In this document: piece after piece, positions 48,311 through 56,640 of the stretch
How the letters are laid out: every line of letters begins with the position of its first letter
Position numbering within the stretch: the first letter of the stretch is position 1
NCBI RefSeq assembly: GCF_002205845.1
Contig: NZ_NISI01000005.1
Location: 496,001 to 560,000 of the forward strand
Direction of reading: 5' to 3'
Source of the DNA: Roseateles puraquae
GTDB lineage: Bacteria; Pseudomonadota; Gammaproteobacteria; Burkholderiales; Burkholderiaceae_C
DNA: 64,000 nt
Position numbers and translations under genes: made by a program
Notes under the pieces: model-generated
Seen by the model: only the letters and a program-made list of their open reading frames with translations
Database searches by the model: none
What the model was told of the DNA's origin: nothing

Positions 48311-49037
48311 CGCGGCCTGGTTGCGGCCGGACTGGCCCGAGGAGGTCGACGTCACGGCCTTCATGACGACGCGCGGCCCCAACTACGGCCGCAAGGCCGG
48401 CGATCCGGCCGAGGTGCGCGCCCAGCGCGAAGCTTTGCAGCCGCTGCTCGGTGCCCGGCCCATCTTCCTGGATCAGGTGCACGGTGCGGCCGTGGTGCAG
48501 CTGCGGCCCGAGTGGCATGACGACAACGCCCCGGCGGCCGACGCTGCCGTGTCGACCGACCCCGATCTTGCTGTCGCCATCCTCGTGGCCGACTGCCTGC
48601 CGGTGCTATTTGCTGCTCCCGGCGGCGTGGCCGGCGCCCATGCCGGCTGGCGCGGGCTGGCGGCGGGCGTGCTGGAGAACACCGTGGCAGAACTCTGCCG
48701 TGCGGCCGGTTGTGCGCCCGGTGAGGTGCGCGCCTGGCTGGGTGCGTGCATCGGACCCGAAGCGTTCGAGGTGGGCGCCGAGGTGGTGAGGGCCTTCGGG
48801 CGCGAGGCCGTCGCACACGACCAGGCGGGCTTTCTCTACCGCCCCAATCCCGAGCCTCGCTGGCGCGCGGACCTGCCCTTGCTGGCTCGCCAACGCTTGA
48901 ACGCTGCCGGTGTCACCCAGATCAGTGGCGGCGGCTGGTGCACGCTGACCGATGATTCACGCTTCTTCTCGTTCCGCGGCGAGGCCCTCGGCCGACCTCG
49001 GGGCCGGATGGCCGCCTGCATCGCGTTGCGCGGCTAA
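48300..49037 (+). CDS. pgeF: Peptidoglycan editing factor / multicopper polyphenol oxidase-like (YfiH)
   Basis: The 245-aa protein belongs to the DUF152/YfiH family. Its members have a laccase-like label, but PgeF is known to remove wrongly built muropeptide precursors. The metal ligands appear in LDQVHGAAVV, VADCLPVLFA and GAHAGWRGLAAGVLE, and ACIGPEAFEVG follows. ATG 48300 overlaps the last 11 bases of maiA, so the two are likely coupled. Its 3' end is antisense to the last 81 bases of the small membrane protein gene. Confidence 0.87.
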   Translation: MRPDAAWLRPDWPEEVDVTAFMTTRGPNYGRKAGDPAEVRAQREALQPLLGARPIFLDQVHGAAVVQLRPEWHDDNAPAADAAVSTDPDLAVAILVADCLPVLFAAPGGVAGAHAGWRGLAAGVLENTVAELCRAAGCAPGEVRAWLGACIGPEAFEVGAEVVRAFGREAVAHDQAGFLYRPNPEPRWRADLPLLARQRLNAAGVTQISGGGWCTLTDDSRFFSFRGEALGRPRGRMAACIALRG

Positions 49038-49223
49038 CTCATCGGCCTGGCGGCGCCGCTTGCGGCCCGGCGTGCCGAGGATGTACATCAAGAGTCCCAG
49101 CGGGAGCACGCCATACAGCATCAACGTGACGAAGGCGCCGAAGAGCGTGCCCTGCGGGCTCAGCGCTTCGGCGGCGGCCATCATCAGCGCGACGTAGCCC
49201 CAGGCAATGGCAACGAGGTACAT
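48957..49223 (-). CDS. Small membrane protein near phaC
   Basis: An 88-aa protein with two membrane helices (YLVAIAWGYVALMMAAAEAL, VTLMLYGVLPLGLLMYILGT) and a basic cytoplasmic tail (PGRKRRRQ). I recall similar proteins next to PHB or pgeF genes in Burkholderiales, function unknown. The last 81 bases lie opposite the end of pgeF; the membrane-spanning part is free of that overlap, which supports a real gene. Confidence 0.65.
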   Translation of the reverse strand: MYLVAIAWGYVALMMAAAEALSPQGTLFGAFVTLMLYGVLPLGLLMYILGTPGRKRRRQADELAAQRDAGGHPAPRSAEGLAAEREEA

Positions 49224-49334
49224 GTGTCATGGGCGCGTCAGCGCGCGCGGTTACAAAGCCGCATCAGCGGAATGTGGCAAGCTTATTGCAACGGACCGAG
49301 ACAACACCGCTGACGCGGGAGTTCCGAGGAAGAC

Positions 49335-51008
49335 ATGGCCACTCGCAAGAAGAACGATGCGCCGCCTGCAACGGATGCGCAGCCCTTTGCTGATCTGATG
49401 CAGCACATGGCGCATCTCCCGCAGATTTCCCCCGCTGCGCTGGCCGAGTTGCAGGCCGACTACCTGAAGCAGGCGACTGCGCTCTGGAACGCATCGCTCG
49501 GCCAGGGCGAGGCGCCGTCCGCAACGGACCGGCGTTTCGCCGCGCCGGAATGGCGATCCAACCCGGCGGCCCATTTCATGAGCCAGCTTTATCTGCTCAA
49601 TGGCCGCACGCTGGGCAAGATGGCCGAGCAGGTGGAGGCCGACGACAAGACCAAGGCCCGCATCAAGTTCGCCGTGCAGCAGTTCGTGGACGCGGCGTCT
49701 CCGAGCAACTTCCTGGCGCTCAACCCGGAGGCGCAAAAGCTCGCGCTGGACAGCCACGGGGAGACCCTGGCCCGCGGCCTGCAGCAGCTGTGGGGCGACG
49801 TGCAGCGCGGTCATGTGTCCCAGACCGACGAAAGCGCCTTCGAAGTGGGCCGCAACGTCGCCACGACGGCCGGCAGCGTGGTCTTCGAGAACGCGCTTTT
49901 CCAGCTGATCGAGTACACGCCCCTGACGCCGCAGGTGCATGCGCGCCCCTTCCTGCTGGTGCCGCCTTGCATCAACAAGTTCTACATCCTTGACCTGCAG
50001 CCCGACAACTCCCTGATCCGTTACGCGGTGGCCGAGGGTCACCGGGTGTTCGTGGTGAGCTGGCGCAACCCCGATGAATCGGTCAAGCACCTGACCTGGG
50101 ACGACTACGTCGAGCAGGGGGCCATCCAGGCCATTCGCGTCGTCCAGGAGATTTCCGGGCAGGAGCGAATCAACACGCTGGGCTTCTGCGTCGGCGGCAC
50201 CATCCTGGCCACGGCCCTGGCCGTGCTGGCCGCCCGCGGGGAACAGGCCGCCGCCAGCCTGACGCTGCTGACCACGCTGCTGGACTTTGCCGACAACGGC
50301 ATCCTGGACATCTTCGTGGACGAAGCCAGCGTGCGCTTGCGCGAGGCCACGCTCGGCCCCGAGGCGCACAACGGTCCGCAATTGCTGCACGGCCAGGAGC
50401 TGGCCACCACCTTCAGCTTCCTGCGGCCCAACGACCTCGTGTGGAACTATGTCGTGGGCAACTACCTCAAGGGCGAAGCGCCGCCGGCCTTCGACCTGTT
50501 GTACTGGAACGGCGACTCCACCAACCTGCCCGGACCGATGTACTGCTGGTACTTGCGCCACACCTACCTGCAAAACGAGCTGAAGGTGCCGGGCAAGCTG
50601 ACGGTGTGTGGCGAGAAGCTGGACCTCGGCGCCATCGACTGCCCGGTCTACATCTACGGCTCGCGTGAAGACCACATCGTGCCCTGGCAGGCGGCCTACC
50701 GGAACACCCAGCTCTTCAAGGGCAAGCGGCGCTTCGTGATGGGGGCGTCGGGCCATATTGCCGGCGTCATCAACCCGCCGGCCAAGGGCAAGCGCAGCCA
50801 CTGGATCAGCAAGAGCACCGCGCTGCCGGCCGACCCCGATGCCTGGCTGCAAGGCGCGACCGAACACCCGGGAAGCTGGTGGACCGACTGGTCCGCTTGG
50901 CTCGCCTCGCACGCCGGCGCGAAGAAGCCTGCACCCAAGACCCCGGGCAACCGCAAATTCAAGGCGATCGAGCCCGCGCCCGGCCGCTACGTCAAGGTCA
51001 AAGCCTGA
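49335..51008 (+). CDS. phaC: Class I polyhydroxyalkanoate synthase
   Basis: The 557-aa enzyme polymerises 3-hydroxybutyryl-CoA on the granule surface. The lipase-like box GFCVGGT puts the nucleophile at Cys285; Asp446 in SREDHIVPW and His474 in [11 protein letters not shown] complete the triad. The spacings (161 and 28 residues) equal those of the Cupriavidus necator enzyme (Cys319, Asp480, His508). PWINKFYI-like [14 protein letters not shown] is also conserved. A GAGGAAG site precedes the ATG. It heads the phaC-phaA-phaB unit. Confidence 0.96.
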   Translation: MATRKKNDAPPATDAQPFADLMQHMAHLPQISPAALAELQADYLKQATALWNASLGQGEAPSATDRRFAAPEWRSNPAAHFMSQLYLLNGRTLGKMAEQVEADDKTKARIKFAVQQFVDAASPSNFLALNPEAQKLALDSHGETLARGLQQLWGDVQRGHVSQTDESAFEVGRNVATTAGSVVFENALFQLIEYTPLTPQVHARPFLLVPPCINKFYILDLQPDNSLIRYAVAEGHRVFVVSWRNPDESVKHLTWDDYVEQGAIQAIRVVQEISGQERINTLGFCVGGTILATALAVLAARGEQAAASLTLLTTLLDFADNGILDIFVDEASVRLREATLGPEAHNGPQLLHGQELATTFSFLRPNDLVWNYVVGNYLKGEAPPAFDLLYWNGDSTNLPGPMYCWYLRHTYLQNELKVPGKLTVCGEKLDLGAIDCPVYIYGSREDHIVPWQAAYRNTQLFKGKRRFVMGASGHIAGVINPPAKGKRSHWISKSTALPADPDAWLQGATEHPGSWWTDWSAWLASHAGAKKPAPKTPGNRKFKAIEPAPGRYVKVKA

Positions 51009-51027
51009 TTATTTTTCTGGAGACACC

Positions 51028-52212
51028 ATGAGCCAACAGGACATCGTCATCGTCGCCGCCGCGCGCACCGCCATCGGCAAGTTCGGCGGCACGCTCGCCA
51101 AGACCCCCGCCAGCGAACTGGGCGCCGCCGTCATCCAGGACCTGCTGCGCCGCACGGGCCTGTCGGGCGAGCAGATTGGCGAGGTCATCCTCGGCCAGGT
51201 GCTCACCGCCGGCGTGGGCCAGAACCCGGCGCGCCAGGCCGTGATCAAGTCGGGCCTGCCGCAGGCGGTGCCGGCCATGACCATCAACAAGGTCTGTGGC
51301 TCGGGCCTGAAGGCCGTGATGCTGGCCGCCCAGGCCATCCGGGACGGCGACAGCGAGATCGTCATCGCCGGCGGCCAGGAGAGCATGAGCCTGTCGCCCC
51401 ACGTGCTGCCCAACTCGCGCGACGGCCAGCGCATGGGCGACTGGAAGATGGTCGACACCATGATCGTGGACGGCCTGTGGGACGTCTACAACCAGTACCA
51501 CATGGGCATCACCGCCGAAAACGTGGCCAAGAAGTACGGCATCACGCGCGAGCAGCAAGACGCCCTTGCGCTGGCCTCGCAGCAAAAGGCTGCCGCGGCC
51601 CAGGACGCCGGCCGCTTCAAGGACGAGATCGTGCCCTTCAGCATTGCGCAGAAGAAGGGCGACCCGATCGTCTTCGCGGCCGACGAGTTCATCAACCGCA
51701 AGTCCAACGCCGAAGCCCTGGCCGGCCTGCGCCCCGCCTTCGACAAGGCCGGCAGCGTGACCGCGGGCAATGCCTCCGGCCTGAACGACGGCGCCGCCGG
51801 TGTGGTCGTCATGACCGCGGCCAAGGCAGCAGCCCTGGGCCTCACGCCGCTGGCGCGCATCGCCTCCTACGCCTCCGCGGGCCTGGACCCGGCCTACATG
51901 GGCATGGGCCCCGTGCCCGCCGCCCGCAAGGCGCTGGAGCGGGCGGGCTGGAAGCCGGCCGACCTGGATTTGCTGGAAATCAACGAGGCCTTCGCGGCCC
52001 AGGCCTGTGCCGTGCACAACGAGATGGGCTGGGACACGAGCAAGGTCAACGTCAATGGCGGCGCCATCGCGCTGGGCCATCCGATCGGTGCCAGCGGCTG
52101 CCGCGTGCTCGTCACGCTGCTGCACGAGATGATCAAGCGCGATGCCAAGAAGGGTATTGCCTCGCTGTGCATTGGTGGTGGCATGGGTGTCGCCCTGACG
52201 GTTGAACGCTGA
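51028..52212 (+). CDS. phaA: Acetyl-CoA C-acetyltransferase (beta-ketothiolase)
   Basis: The 394-aa thiolase condenses two acetyl-CoA into acetoacetyl-CoA, the first step of PHB synthesis. The nucleophile Cys90 lies in [26 protein letters not shown] carries the conserved His and [11 protein letters not shown] the proton-donor Cys. ATG 51028 follows TGGAGA; the frame is open upstream inside phaC, but homology starts here. The gap to phaC is 19 bases. Confidence 0.95.
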   Translation: MSQQDIVIVAAARTAIGKFGGTLAKTPASELGAAVIQDLLRRTGLSGEQIGEVILGQVLTAGVGQNPARQAVIKSGLPQAVPAMTINKVCGSGLKAVMLAAQAIRDGDSEIVIAGGQESMSLSPHVLPNSRDGQRMGDWKMVDTMIVDGLWDVYNQYHMGITAENVAKKYGITREQQDALALASQQKAAAAQDAGRFKDEIVPFSIAQKKGDPIVFAADEFINRKSNAEALAGLRPAFDKAGSVTAGNASGLNDGAAGVVVMTAAKAAALGLTPLARIASYASAGLDPAYMGMGPVPAARKALERAGWKPADLDLLEINEAFAAQACAVHNEMGWDTSKVNVNGGAIALGHPIGASGCRVLVTLLHEMIKRDAKKGIASLCIGGGMGVALTVER

Positions 52213-52251
52213 AACTCGAATCCCCCACAGTCCAATCACGAGGAGACTTCC

Positions 52252-52989
52252 ATGAGCCAAAAAATTGCCTACGTCACCGGGGGCATGGGCGGTATCGGTA
52301 CCGCCATCTGCCAACGCCTGCACAAGGAAGGCTTCAAGGTCATCGCCGGCTGCGGCCCGAGCCGTGACTTCACCAAGTGGCTCGACGAGCAGAAGGCCCT
52401 GGGCTACACCTTCTATGCGTCGGTCGGCAACGTGGCGGACTGGGATTCCACCGTCGAGGCCTTCACCAAGGCGGTGCAGGAGCACGGCACCATCGACGTG
52501 CTGGTCAACAACGCAGGCATCACGCGTGACCGCATGTTCCTGAAGATGACCCCGGAGGACTGGAAGGCCGTCATCGACACCAACCTGAACTCCATGTTCA
52601 ACGTGACCAAGCAGGTCGTGCCGGGCATGGTGGAAAAGGGCTGGGGCCGCATCATCCAGATCAGCTCGGTCAACGGCGAGAAGGGCCAGGCCGGCCAGAC
52701 CAACTACTCCGCCGCCAAGGCCGGCATGCACGGCTTCACCATGGCCCTGGCCCAGGAACTGGCCGCCAAGGGCGTGACGGTGAACACCGTGAGCCCCGGC
52801 TACATCGGCACTGACATGGTCAAGGCGATCAAGCCCGAGATCCTGGAAAAGATCGTCGCCACCATCCCGGTCAAGCGCCTGGGAACGCCCGAGGAAATCG
52901 GCTCTGTCGTCGCGTGGCTCGCTGGTGACGACAGTGGCTTCACCACGGGCGCCGACTTCTCCTGCAACGGCGGCCTGCACATGGGCTGA
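52252..52989 (+). CDS. phaB: Acetoacetyl-CoA reductase
   Basis: The 245-aa short-chain dehydrogenase reduces acetoacetyl-CoA to (R)-3-hydroxybutyryl-CoA using NADPH. The cofactor loop TGGMGGIGTAI, LVNNAGITRD, the catalytic ISSVN and TNYSAAKAG (Tyr and Lys), and the C-terminal FTTGADFSCNGGLHMG match PhaB. A GAGGAGA site precedes the ATG, 39 bases after phaA. No phasin or phaR gene follows directly. Confidence 0.95.
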   Translation: MSQKIAYVTGGMGGIGTAICQRLHKEGFKVIAGCGPSRDFTKWLDEQKALGYTFYASVGNVADWDSTVEAFTKAVQEHGTIDVLVNNAGITRDRMFLKMTPEDWKAVIDTNLNSMFNVTKQVVPGMVEKGWGRIIQISSVNGEKGQAGQTNYSAAKAGMHGFTMALAQELAAKGVTVNTVSPGYIGTDMVKAIKPEILEKIVATIPVKRLGTPEEIGSVVAWLAGDDSGFTTGADFSCNGGLHMG

Positions 52990-53050
52990 ACGCAGCCTGC
53001 ATGCGCCGAGCGGCAGCCTCCGGGCTGACGTTGTCGCTTCTGGCTCCGGC

Positions 53051-53524
53051 TCAGTGCGCGCCGGGCTGGGCGCCGAGGCTGCGGCGGCTCAGGATGGGCA
53101 GTTGGCGCAGCGCCGGCCGAGGCCCCTGCGGTGCGGCGGCCACACCGCGTGCCGCCGCATGCGGCCGGCGCTGCCAGTGGTCCAGCGCTTCCATCACCCG
53201 CTCCCAGGCCTGGTGGTCGTAAACCACGGCCGAGAAGAGGTTGTCCCGGCAGGGCTGCTGGCGAACCGCGGAGGCCACCAGCTGCCGCAGCGGGCCCGCG
53301 GCGGCTTGCATGCAGCTGCGCAAATCCCGGAAGGCCGCGCCCACGCGGTGGAACAGCACCCCGTGCTGCAGCTCGGCGGCTTTGTGCGAGGGTGAAATGA
53401 CCATCCGCGTGAAGATGCGGGCCCGCCCATCGCCTAGCAGCTCGACGCAGAACTCGCGTCGCCAGCCGGTCAGCGCCTGGTCGGGGGTCAAGGCGGGCAT
53501 CTGGGATTCGATGTGCAGGTCCAT
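53051..53524 (-). CDS. Hypothetical protein downstream of phaB
   Basis: The product is 157 aa from ATG 53524, or 171 aa from ATG 53566; neither start has a convincing ribosome site. It is likely cytoplasmic, with LTGWRREFCVELLGDGRARIFTR at the start, a middle helix-rich part (HRVGAAFRDLRSCMQAAAGPL) and a low-complexity Arg/Pro/Ala tail. I do not recognise the family. It converges on phaB, and a 9-base inverted repeat sits upstream at 53578-53606. Confidence 0.5.
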   Translation of the reverse strand: MDLHIESQMPALTPDQALTGWRREFCVELLGDGRARIFTRMVISPSHKAAELQHGVLFHRVGAAFRDLRSCMQAAAGPLRQLVASAVRQQPCRDNLFSAVVYDHQAWERVMEALDHWQRRPHAAARGVAAAPQGPRPALRQLPILSRRSLGAQPGAH

Positions 53525-53577
53525 CGGCAAAGTGTCAGCGCCTGCTTGTTTTCTGCCTGTGGTCATCTGTATCGCCG

Positions 53578-53606
53578 TGCATCCGCATCTCGGGTAGGCG
53601 GATGCA
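53578..53606. promoter_or_regulatory. Nine-base inverted repeat
   Basis: TGCATCCGC (53578-53586) and GCGGATGCA (53598-53606) form a perfect inverted repeat with an 11-base spacer. It lies upstream of the 53051-53524 gene and downstream of the SDR gene on the same strand. It could be an operator for the first or a weak terminator for the second; no T-run follows. Confidence 0.45.
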
Positions 53607-53666
53607 TCAAGACACAAATCTAGGGGGGCTGCGTTCCGGCGGTTGCCTGTCCGTGCCACCGCAGCG

Positions 53667-54485
53667 TCAGGTCCAGCCGCCCGCGAGGGCGCCGCGCAGG
53701 GGCCGGCCCAGGGGAGAACAGGCGTCGGGGGCGGTGCTGTCCCGCGCCAGCAGGTCCAGGGCAGTGCTGCACCAAGGGCCGAGCGGGAGGCGGTCGCCCA
53801 GCCGGGCGCTCAGCCGGCTCAGGGCGTCGGGCAGGTCCAGGAGACGGGCCGGCGCGCGTCCGCTGGCGGCGCGACGCTGCGCAATGAGCTCGGCCACGGT
53901 GACGATCTGTGGGCCGACAGCAGTCCAGTCGACGTGGGGCGTGGGCGCGTCCAGCAGCCGGACGAGGCCTTCGGCGAGGTCTTCCACGCGGATGGGTTGA
54001 ACGTGGCAGCGGGCCACCGCTGAGGGGAGGGGCAGCCAGGGCAGGCGACTGAGCCGCGCCAGCATGCGGCTGCTGACGCCACCGGGCCCAAGCACCAGGC
54101 TCGGCCGCACGATGTGCGCCCGACCGGCCAGCGCCACGTCACCGGCCTGCTTGCTGCGCGCATAAGCGCTTGGACCGCCGCACAAGGCCGAGACATGCAC
54201 CAAACGCCTGATGCCGGCGATCTCGCAGGCAGTCGCCAGGGCGGCCGGCGCGCGGTGGTGCAGCAGGTCAAGCAGGTCGCGCACGCCCTCGGCCTGGTCG
54301 CGCAGGCAGCCGGCCGTGTAGATCACGCCGTCCATGCCGGCCAGGGCGCGGGCCCAGGCCTGTGGCGTGTCCCAGGCCGTGACGGGGCGCAGTGCCGCCG
54401 GCACCGCCTCATGGCCCGCGGCGATGAGGGCCTGGCAAACATGGCGGCCGATGAAACCGCCCGCGCCGATGACGAGGATGCGCAT
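53667..54485 (-). CDS. NAD(P)-binding SDR / epimerase-like oxidoreductase
   Basis: A 272-aa extended short-chain dehydrogenase. GAGGFIGRHVCQALIAAGHE at the N-terminus is the Rossmann loop. VIYTAGCLRDQ, RLVHVSALCGG and AYARSKQAGD follow, with Tyr and Lys in YARSK as the usual catalytic pair, and IVRPSLVLGPGG is the substrate-loop start. The frame is open upstream, but ATG 54485 begins the fold. It lies 10 bases after the DCC-family gene, with which it forms a two-gene unit. The substrate is unknown. Confidence 0.83.
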   Translation of the reverse strand: MRILVIGAGGFIGRHVCQALIAAGHEAVPAALRPVTAWDTPQAWARALAGMDGVIYTAGCLRDQAEGVRDLLDLLHHRAPAALATACEIAGIRRLVHVSALCGGPSAYARSKQAGDVALAGRAHIVRPSLVLGPGGVSSRMLARLSRLPWLPLPSAVARCHVQPIRVEDLAEGLVRLLDAPTPHVDWTAVGPQIVTVAELIAQRRAASGRAPARLLDLPDALSRLSARLGDRLPLGPWCSTALDLLARDSTAPDACSPLGRPLRGALAGGWT

Positions 54486-54495
54486 GGCGGTCCTT

Positions 54496-54936
54496 TCAGC
54501 GTTCCGGGCGAATCCGGCAGGTGCCGTCCGGGGCGCAGCGGCCGGTGTGCAGGTGCGTGGCCGCCAGCAGCCAGCGTGGCAGGTGATAGCGATTGCGGGC
54601 CAGCCACGCGTAAGCCGGCCGCGCCAGGCGGGCGATGACGGGATGCTCAAGCGCAGCGGCCAGGCGCCGGTGGCCCGTGGCGGCATACACCGCCTGGATG
54701 GCTGGCACGCCGATCAGCCACTGGCCGGCCGCGTCACGCACGTGCAGCAGGGCCATCAGGGCCTCCCGGGGCACGCCCAGGGCCTGGGCATCGAAGCCGG
54801 GGCGCGAAATGTCGACAAAGCCCAGCCGGCCCTCACGGTTGGCCCGCATCAAGAAGGCCATTTCGCTGCTGCACAGCGGGCAGTCGCCGTCGTAGTAGAC
54901 GGTGTGGGTGGTGCGTGGGGTGGTGGTGGCGTTCAT
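54496..54936 (-). CDS. DCC family (DUF393) thiol-disulfide oxidoreductase-like protein
   Basis: The 146-aa protein has the family hallmark YYDGDCPLCSSEM near residue 14, a CxxC-like thioredoxin-fold motif read as DGDCPLC, then VDISRPGFDAQALGV and GVPAIQAVYAATG. Members are thought to handle thiols or disulfides, but few are characterised. No signal peptide is seen. An operator-like element stands 8-30 bases before its start and nearly repeats one in front of the gbsR-type gene. Confidence 0.85.
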   Translation of the reverse strand: MNATTTPRTTHTVYYDGDCPLCSSEMAFLMRANREGRLGFVDISRPGFDAQALGVPREALMALLHVRDAAGQWLIGVPAIQAVYAATGHRRLAAALEHPVIARLARPAYAWLARNRYHLPRWLLAATHLHTGRCAPDGTCRIRPER

Positions 54937-54943
54937 GGCTGTT

Positions 54944-54966
54944 ATTTCTGTTGAAAGAGAAACTAA
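54944..54966. promoter_or_regulatory. Putative GbsR operator 1
   Basis: A 23-base element with core TTTCTGTTGAAAGAGAAA lies just upstream of the DCC-family gene. It matches the element at 55629-55651 at 19 of 23 positions in the same orientation, and is A/T-rich in a GC-rich region. A GbsR/MarR dimer encoded next door is the likely binder. Confidence 0.6.
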
Positions 54967-54972
54967 GGGGCC

Positions 54973-54995
54973 AAAAAAGAGGCCGTCGCGGCCTC
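54973..54995 (-). terminator. Intrinsic terminator of the GbsR-type gene
   Basis: On the minus strand GAGGCCG, a CGA loop and CGGCCTC are followed by six T residues. The perfect 7-base GC-rich stem and T-run make this a convincing terminator, placed 15 bases after the regulator's stop and before the operator of the DCC-family gene. Confidence 0.9.
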
Positions 54996-55010
54996 GTCAG
55001 GCTGTGGGCG

Positions 55011-55604
55011 TCATCCCATGGGCGGCATGGGCGGAGTGACCGGGAAGACGGACGCGGCTTCGGCTGCCGGCGCTGCGGGCTCGGCCGGACGCACGAAACG
55101 CTGCACCTGCGCACCCAGCCGCAGGATCTTCTCCAGCGTGGCCGGGCTCAGGCGCAGCATCTCGTCGCTCCAGCTGCCCAGCGTCTGCATCAGCGCCAGC
55201 GTGCTGCGCAGACGGTCCTGCAGGGCAGGCGATTCGTTCTCGAGCCCCGGATCAGCGGCCAGCTCGCGCAGCAGCGCCACCGTGGGGTCGAACTCGCGTT
55301 CCTTGCGCTCCCTCACGATGGTGCGGAAGAGCTCCCACACGTCGCCCGAGGTTTCGTAGTAATCGCGTCGGTCGCCGAGCAGGTGGGTCACGCGGATCAG
55401 TCGCCAGTTCAGCAGCTCCTTCAAGCTGTTGCTGACGTTGGAGCGGGCCAGCACCAGGGTGTCGGCGATGTCTTCCGCATGCAGGGGCTGGCCATGCACA
55501 TAAAGCAGGGCGTGGACCTGGGCGACGCTGCGGTTCACGCCCCAGTTGGCGCCCATCTCGCCCCAGTGGACGATGAATCGGCGGCTGATGTCGGTGAGTT
55601 CCAT
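55011..55604 (-). CDS. GbsR/MarR-family transcriptional regulator
   Basis: The 197-aa protein has a winged-helix domain (GQPLHAEDIADTLVLARSNVSNSLKELLNWRLIRVTHLLGDRRDYYE) and the helical C-terminal part typical of GbsR-like regulators (ELFRTIVRERKEREFDPTVALLRELA). The tail is Ala/Pro-rich. ATG 55604 is the family start. It has a terminator of its own, then the DCC and SDR genes. A/T-rich elements with near-identical sequence precede both transcripts, so it probably represses itself and the following pair. Confidence 0.87.
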   Translation of the reverse strand: MELTDISRRFIVHWGEMGANWGVNRSVAQVHALLYVHGQPLHAEDIADTLVLARSNVSNSLKELLNWRLIRVTHLLGDRRDYYETSGDVWELFRTIVRERKEREFDPTVALLRELAADPGLENESPALQDRLRSTLALMQTLGSWSDEMLRLSPATLEKILRLGAQVQRFVRPAEPAAPAAEAASVFPVTPPMPPMG

Positions 55605-55628
55605 GGCGCACAGCGTACGCCGCCTGAA

Positions 55629-55651
55629 ATTTCTGTCAAGAGAGAAATTAA
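55629..55651. promoter_or_regulatory. Putative GbsR operator 2
   Basis: This 23-base element with core TTTCTGTCAAGAGAGAAA lies 25 bases before the regulator's start codon. Extended by one base to 55628, it includes the inverted repeat AATTTCT (55628-55634) and AGAAATT (55643-55649). It nearly repeats operator 1, and is also 61 bases upstream of the divergent AIM24-type gene. Confidence 0.6.
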
Positions 55652-55711
55652 AGGTGGCCCGCTGCCGCGTGGCTATCATGCGGCCCGTTTTTGGTCCGTC
55701 AGGAGAGCCAC

Positions 55712-56527
55712 ATGGCCATGGATGTTGTTGACTACGAAATCAAGGGTGCCGAGATGCAGTTTGTCGAGGTCGAGCTCGACCCCGGCGAGGCGGCGATTGG
55801 CGAGGCCGGCTCGATGATGTTCATGGACGCGGGCATCACCATGGACACGGTGTTCGGCGACGGTTCGGCCAGCCAGGGCGGCTTCTTCGGCAAGCTGCTG
55901 GGCGCCGGCAAGCGCCTGATCACGGGCGAGTCGCTCTTCACGACGATCTACACCAACCAGGGTGCCGGCAAGCTGCGGGTGGCTTTCGCGGCGCCTTACC
56001 CCGGCAAGATCCTGCCGATGGATCTGCGCCAGCTCGGCGGCATGCTGATCTGCCAGAAGGACGCCTTCCTGTGCGCCGCCCGCGGCGTGTCGCTGGGCAT
56101 CGCCCTCCAGCAGAAGCTGTCCACCGGCTTCTTCGGCGGCGAGGGCTTCATCATGCAGAAGCTCGAGGGCGACGGCCTGGCCTTCGTGCACGCAGGCGGC
56201 ACCGTGGTGCGCCGTACGCTGCAGCCCGGCCAGACGCTGCTCGTGGACACCGGCTGCGTGGTGGCCTACACGCCGGGCGTGAACTTCGAGATCCAGTACG
56301 TCGGCAAGATCAAGACGGCACTGTTCGGTGGTGAAGGCCTGTTCCTGGCCAAGCTCACTGGCCCGGGCGAGGTGTGGCTGCAGAGCCTGCCGTTCTCGCG
56401 CCTGGCTTCGCGCATCTTTGCCGCGGCGCCGCAGACGGGCGGCGGTGGCCGCGAGGAAGGCTCCGTGCTTGGCGCCGTGGCGGGGGGCGGCCTCCTGGGC
56501 GGTCTGCTGGGCGGTGACAACGACTGA
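55712..56527 (+). CDS. AIM24 / TIGR00266 family protein
   Basis: The 271-aa protein is predicted to form a beta-sandwich of the TIGR00266/AIM24 family, whose bacterial role is unknown. EVELDPGEAAIGEAGSMMFMD, FFGKLLGAGKRLITGESLFTT, GKILPMDLRQLGGMLICQKDAFLCA and the Gly-rich end LLGGLLGGDND are family traits. AGGAGAG before ATG 55712 supports this start over 55691. It is divergent from the GbsR-type gene and followed by a strong terminator at 56602. Confidence 0.85.
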   Translation: MAMDVVDYEIKGAEMQFVEVELDPGEAAIGEAGSMMFMDAGITMDTVFGDGSASQGGFFGKLLGAGKRLITGESLFTTIYTNQGAGKLRVAFAAPYPGKILPMDLRQLGGMLICQKDAFLCAARGVSLGIALQQKLSTGFFGGEGFIMQKLEGDGLAFVHAGGTVVRRTLQPGQTLLVDTGCVVAYTPGVNFEIQYVGKIKTALFGGEGLFLAKLTGPGEVWLQSLPFSRLASRIFAAAPQTGGGGREEGSVLGAVAGGGLLGGLLGGDND

Positions 56528-56601
56528 GCCTGCGCGCACCTTGACCTGGGACAGGGGCCGAACAGGTCGGCCCGATAAACTCGGGTTCTTGAGCTTGTAC
56601 A

Positions 56602-56628
56602 GGGCGGCAGTGGGCCGCCCTTTTTCTT
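56602..56628 (+). terminator. Intrinsic terminator after the AIM24-type gene
   Basis: GGGCGGC, a five-base loop and GCCGCCC are followed by TTTTTCTT. The stem is perfect, and it separates the AIM24-type gene from the next operon, whose first ATG is only 13 bases further on. Confidence 0.9.
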
Positions 56629-56640
56629 GGAGTACTCGGC

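Noticed and set aside
51009-51027. T-run between phaC and phaA as a terminator
   Set aside because: No stem precedes the T residues, and a ribosome site for phaA follows at once.
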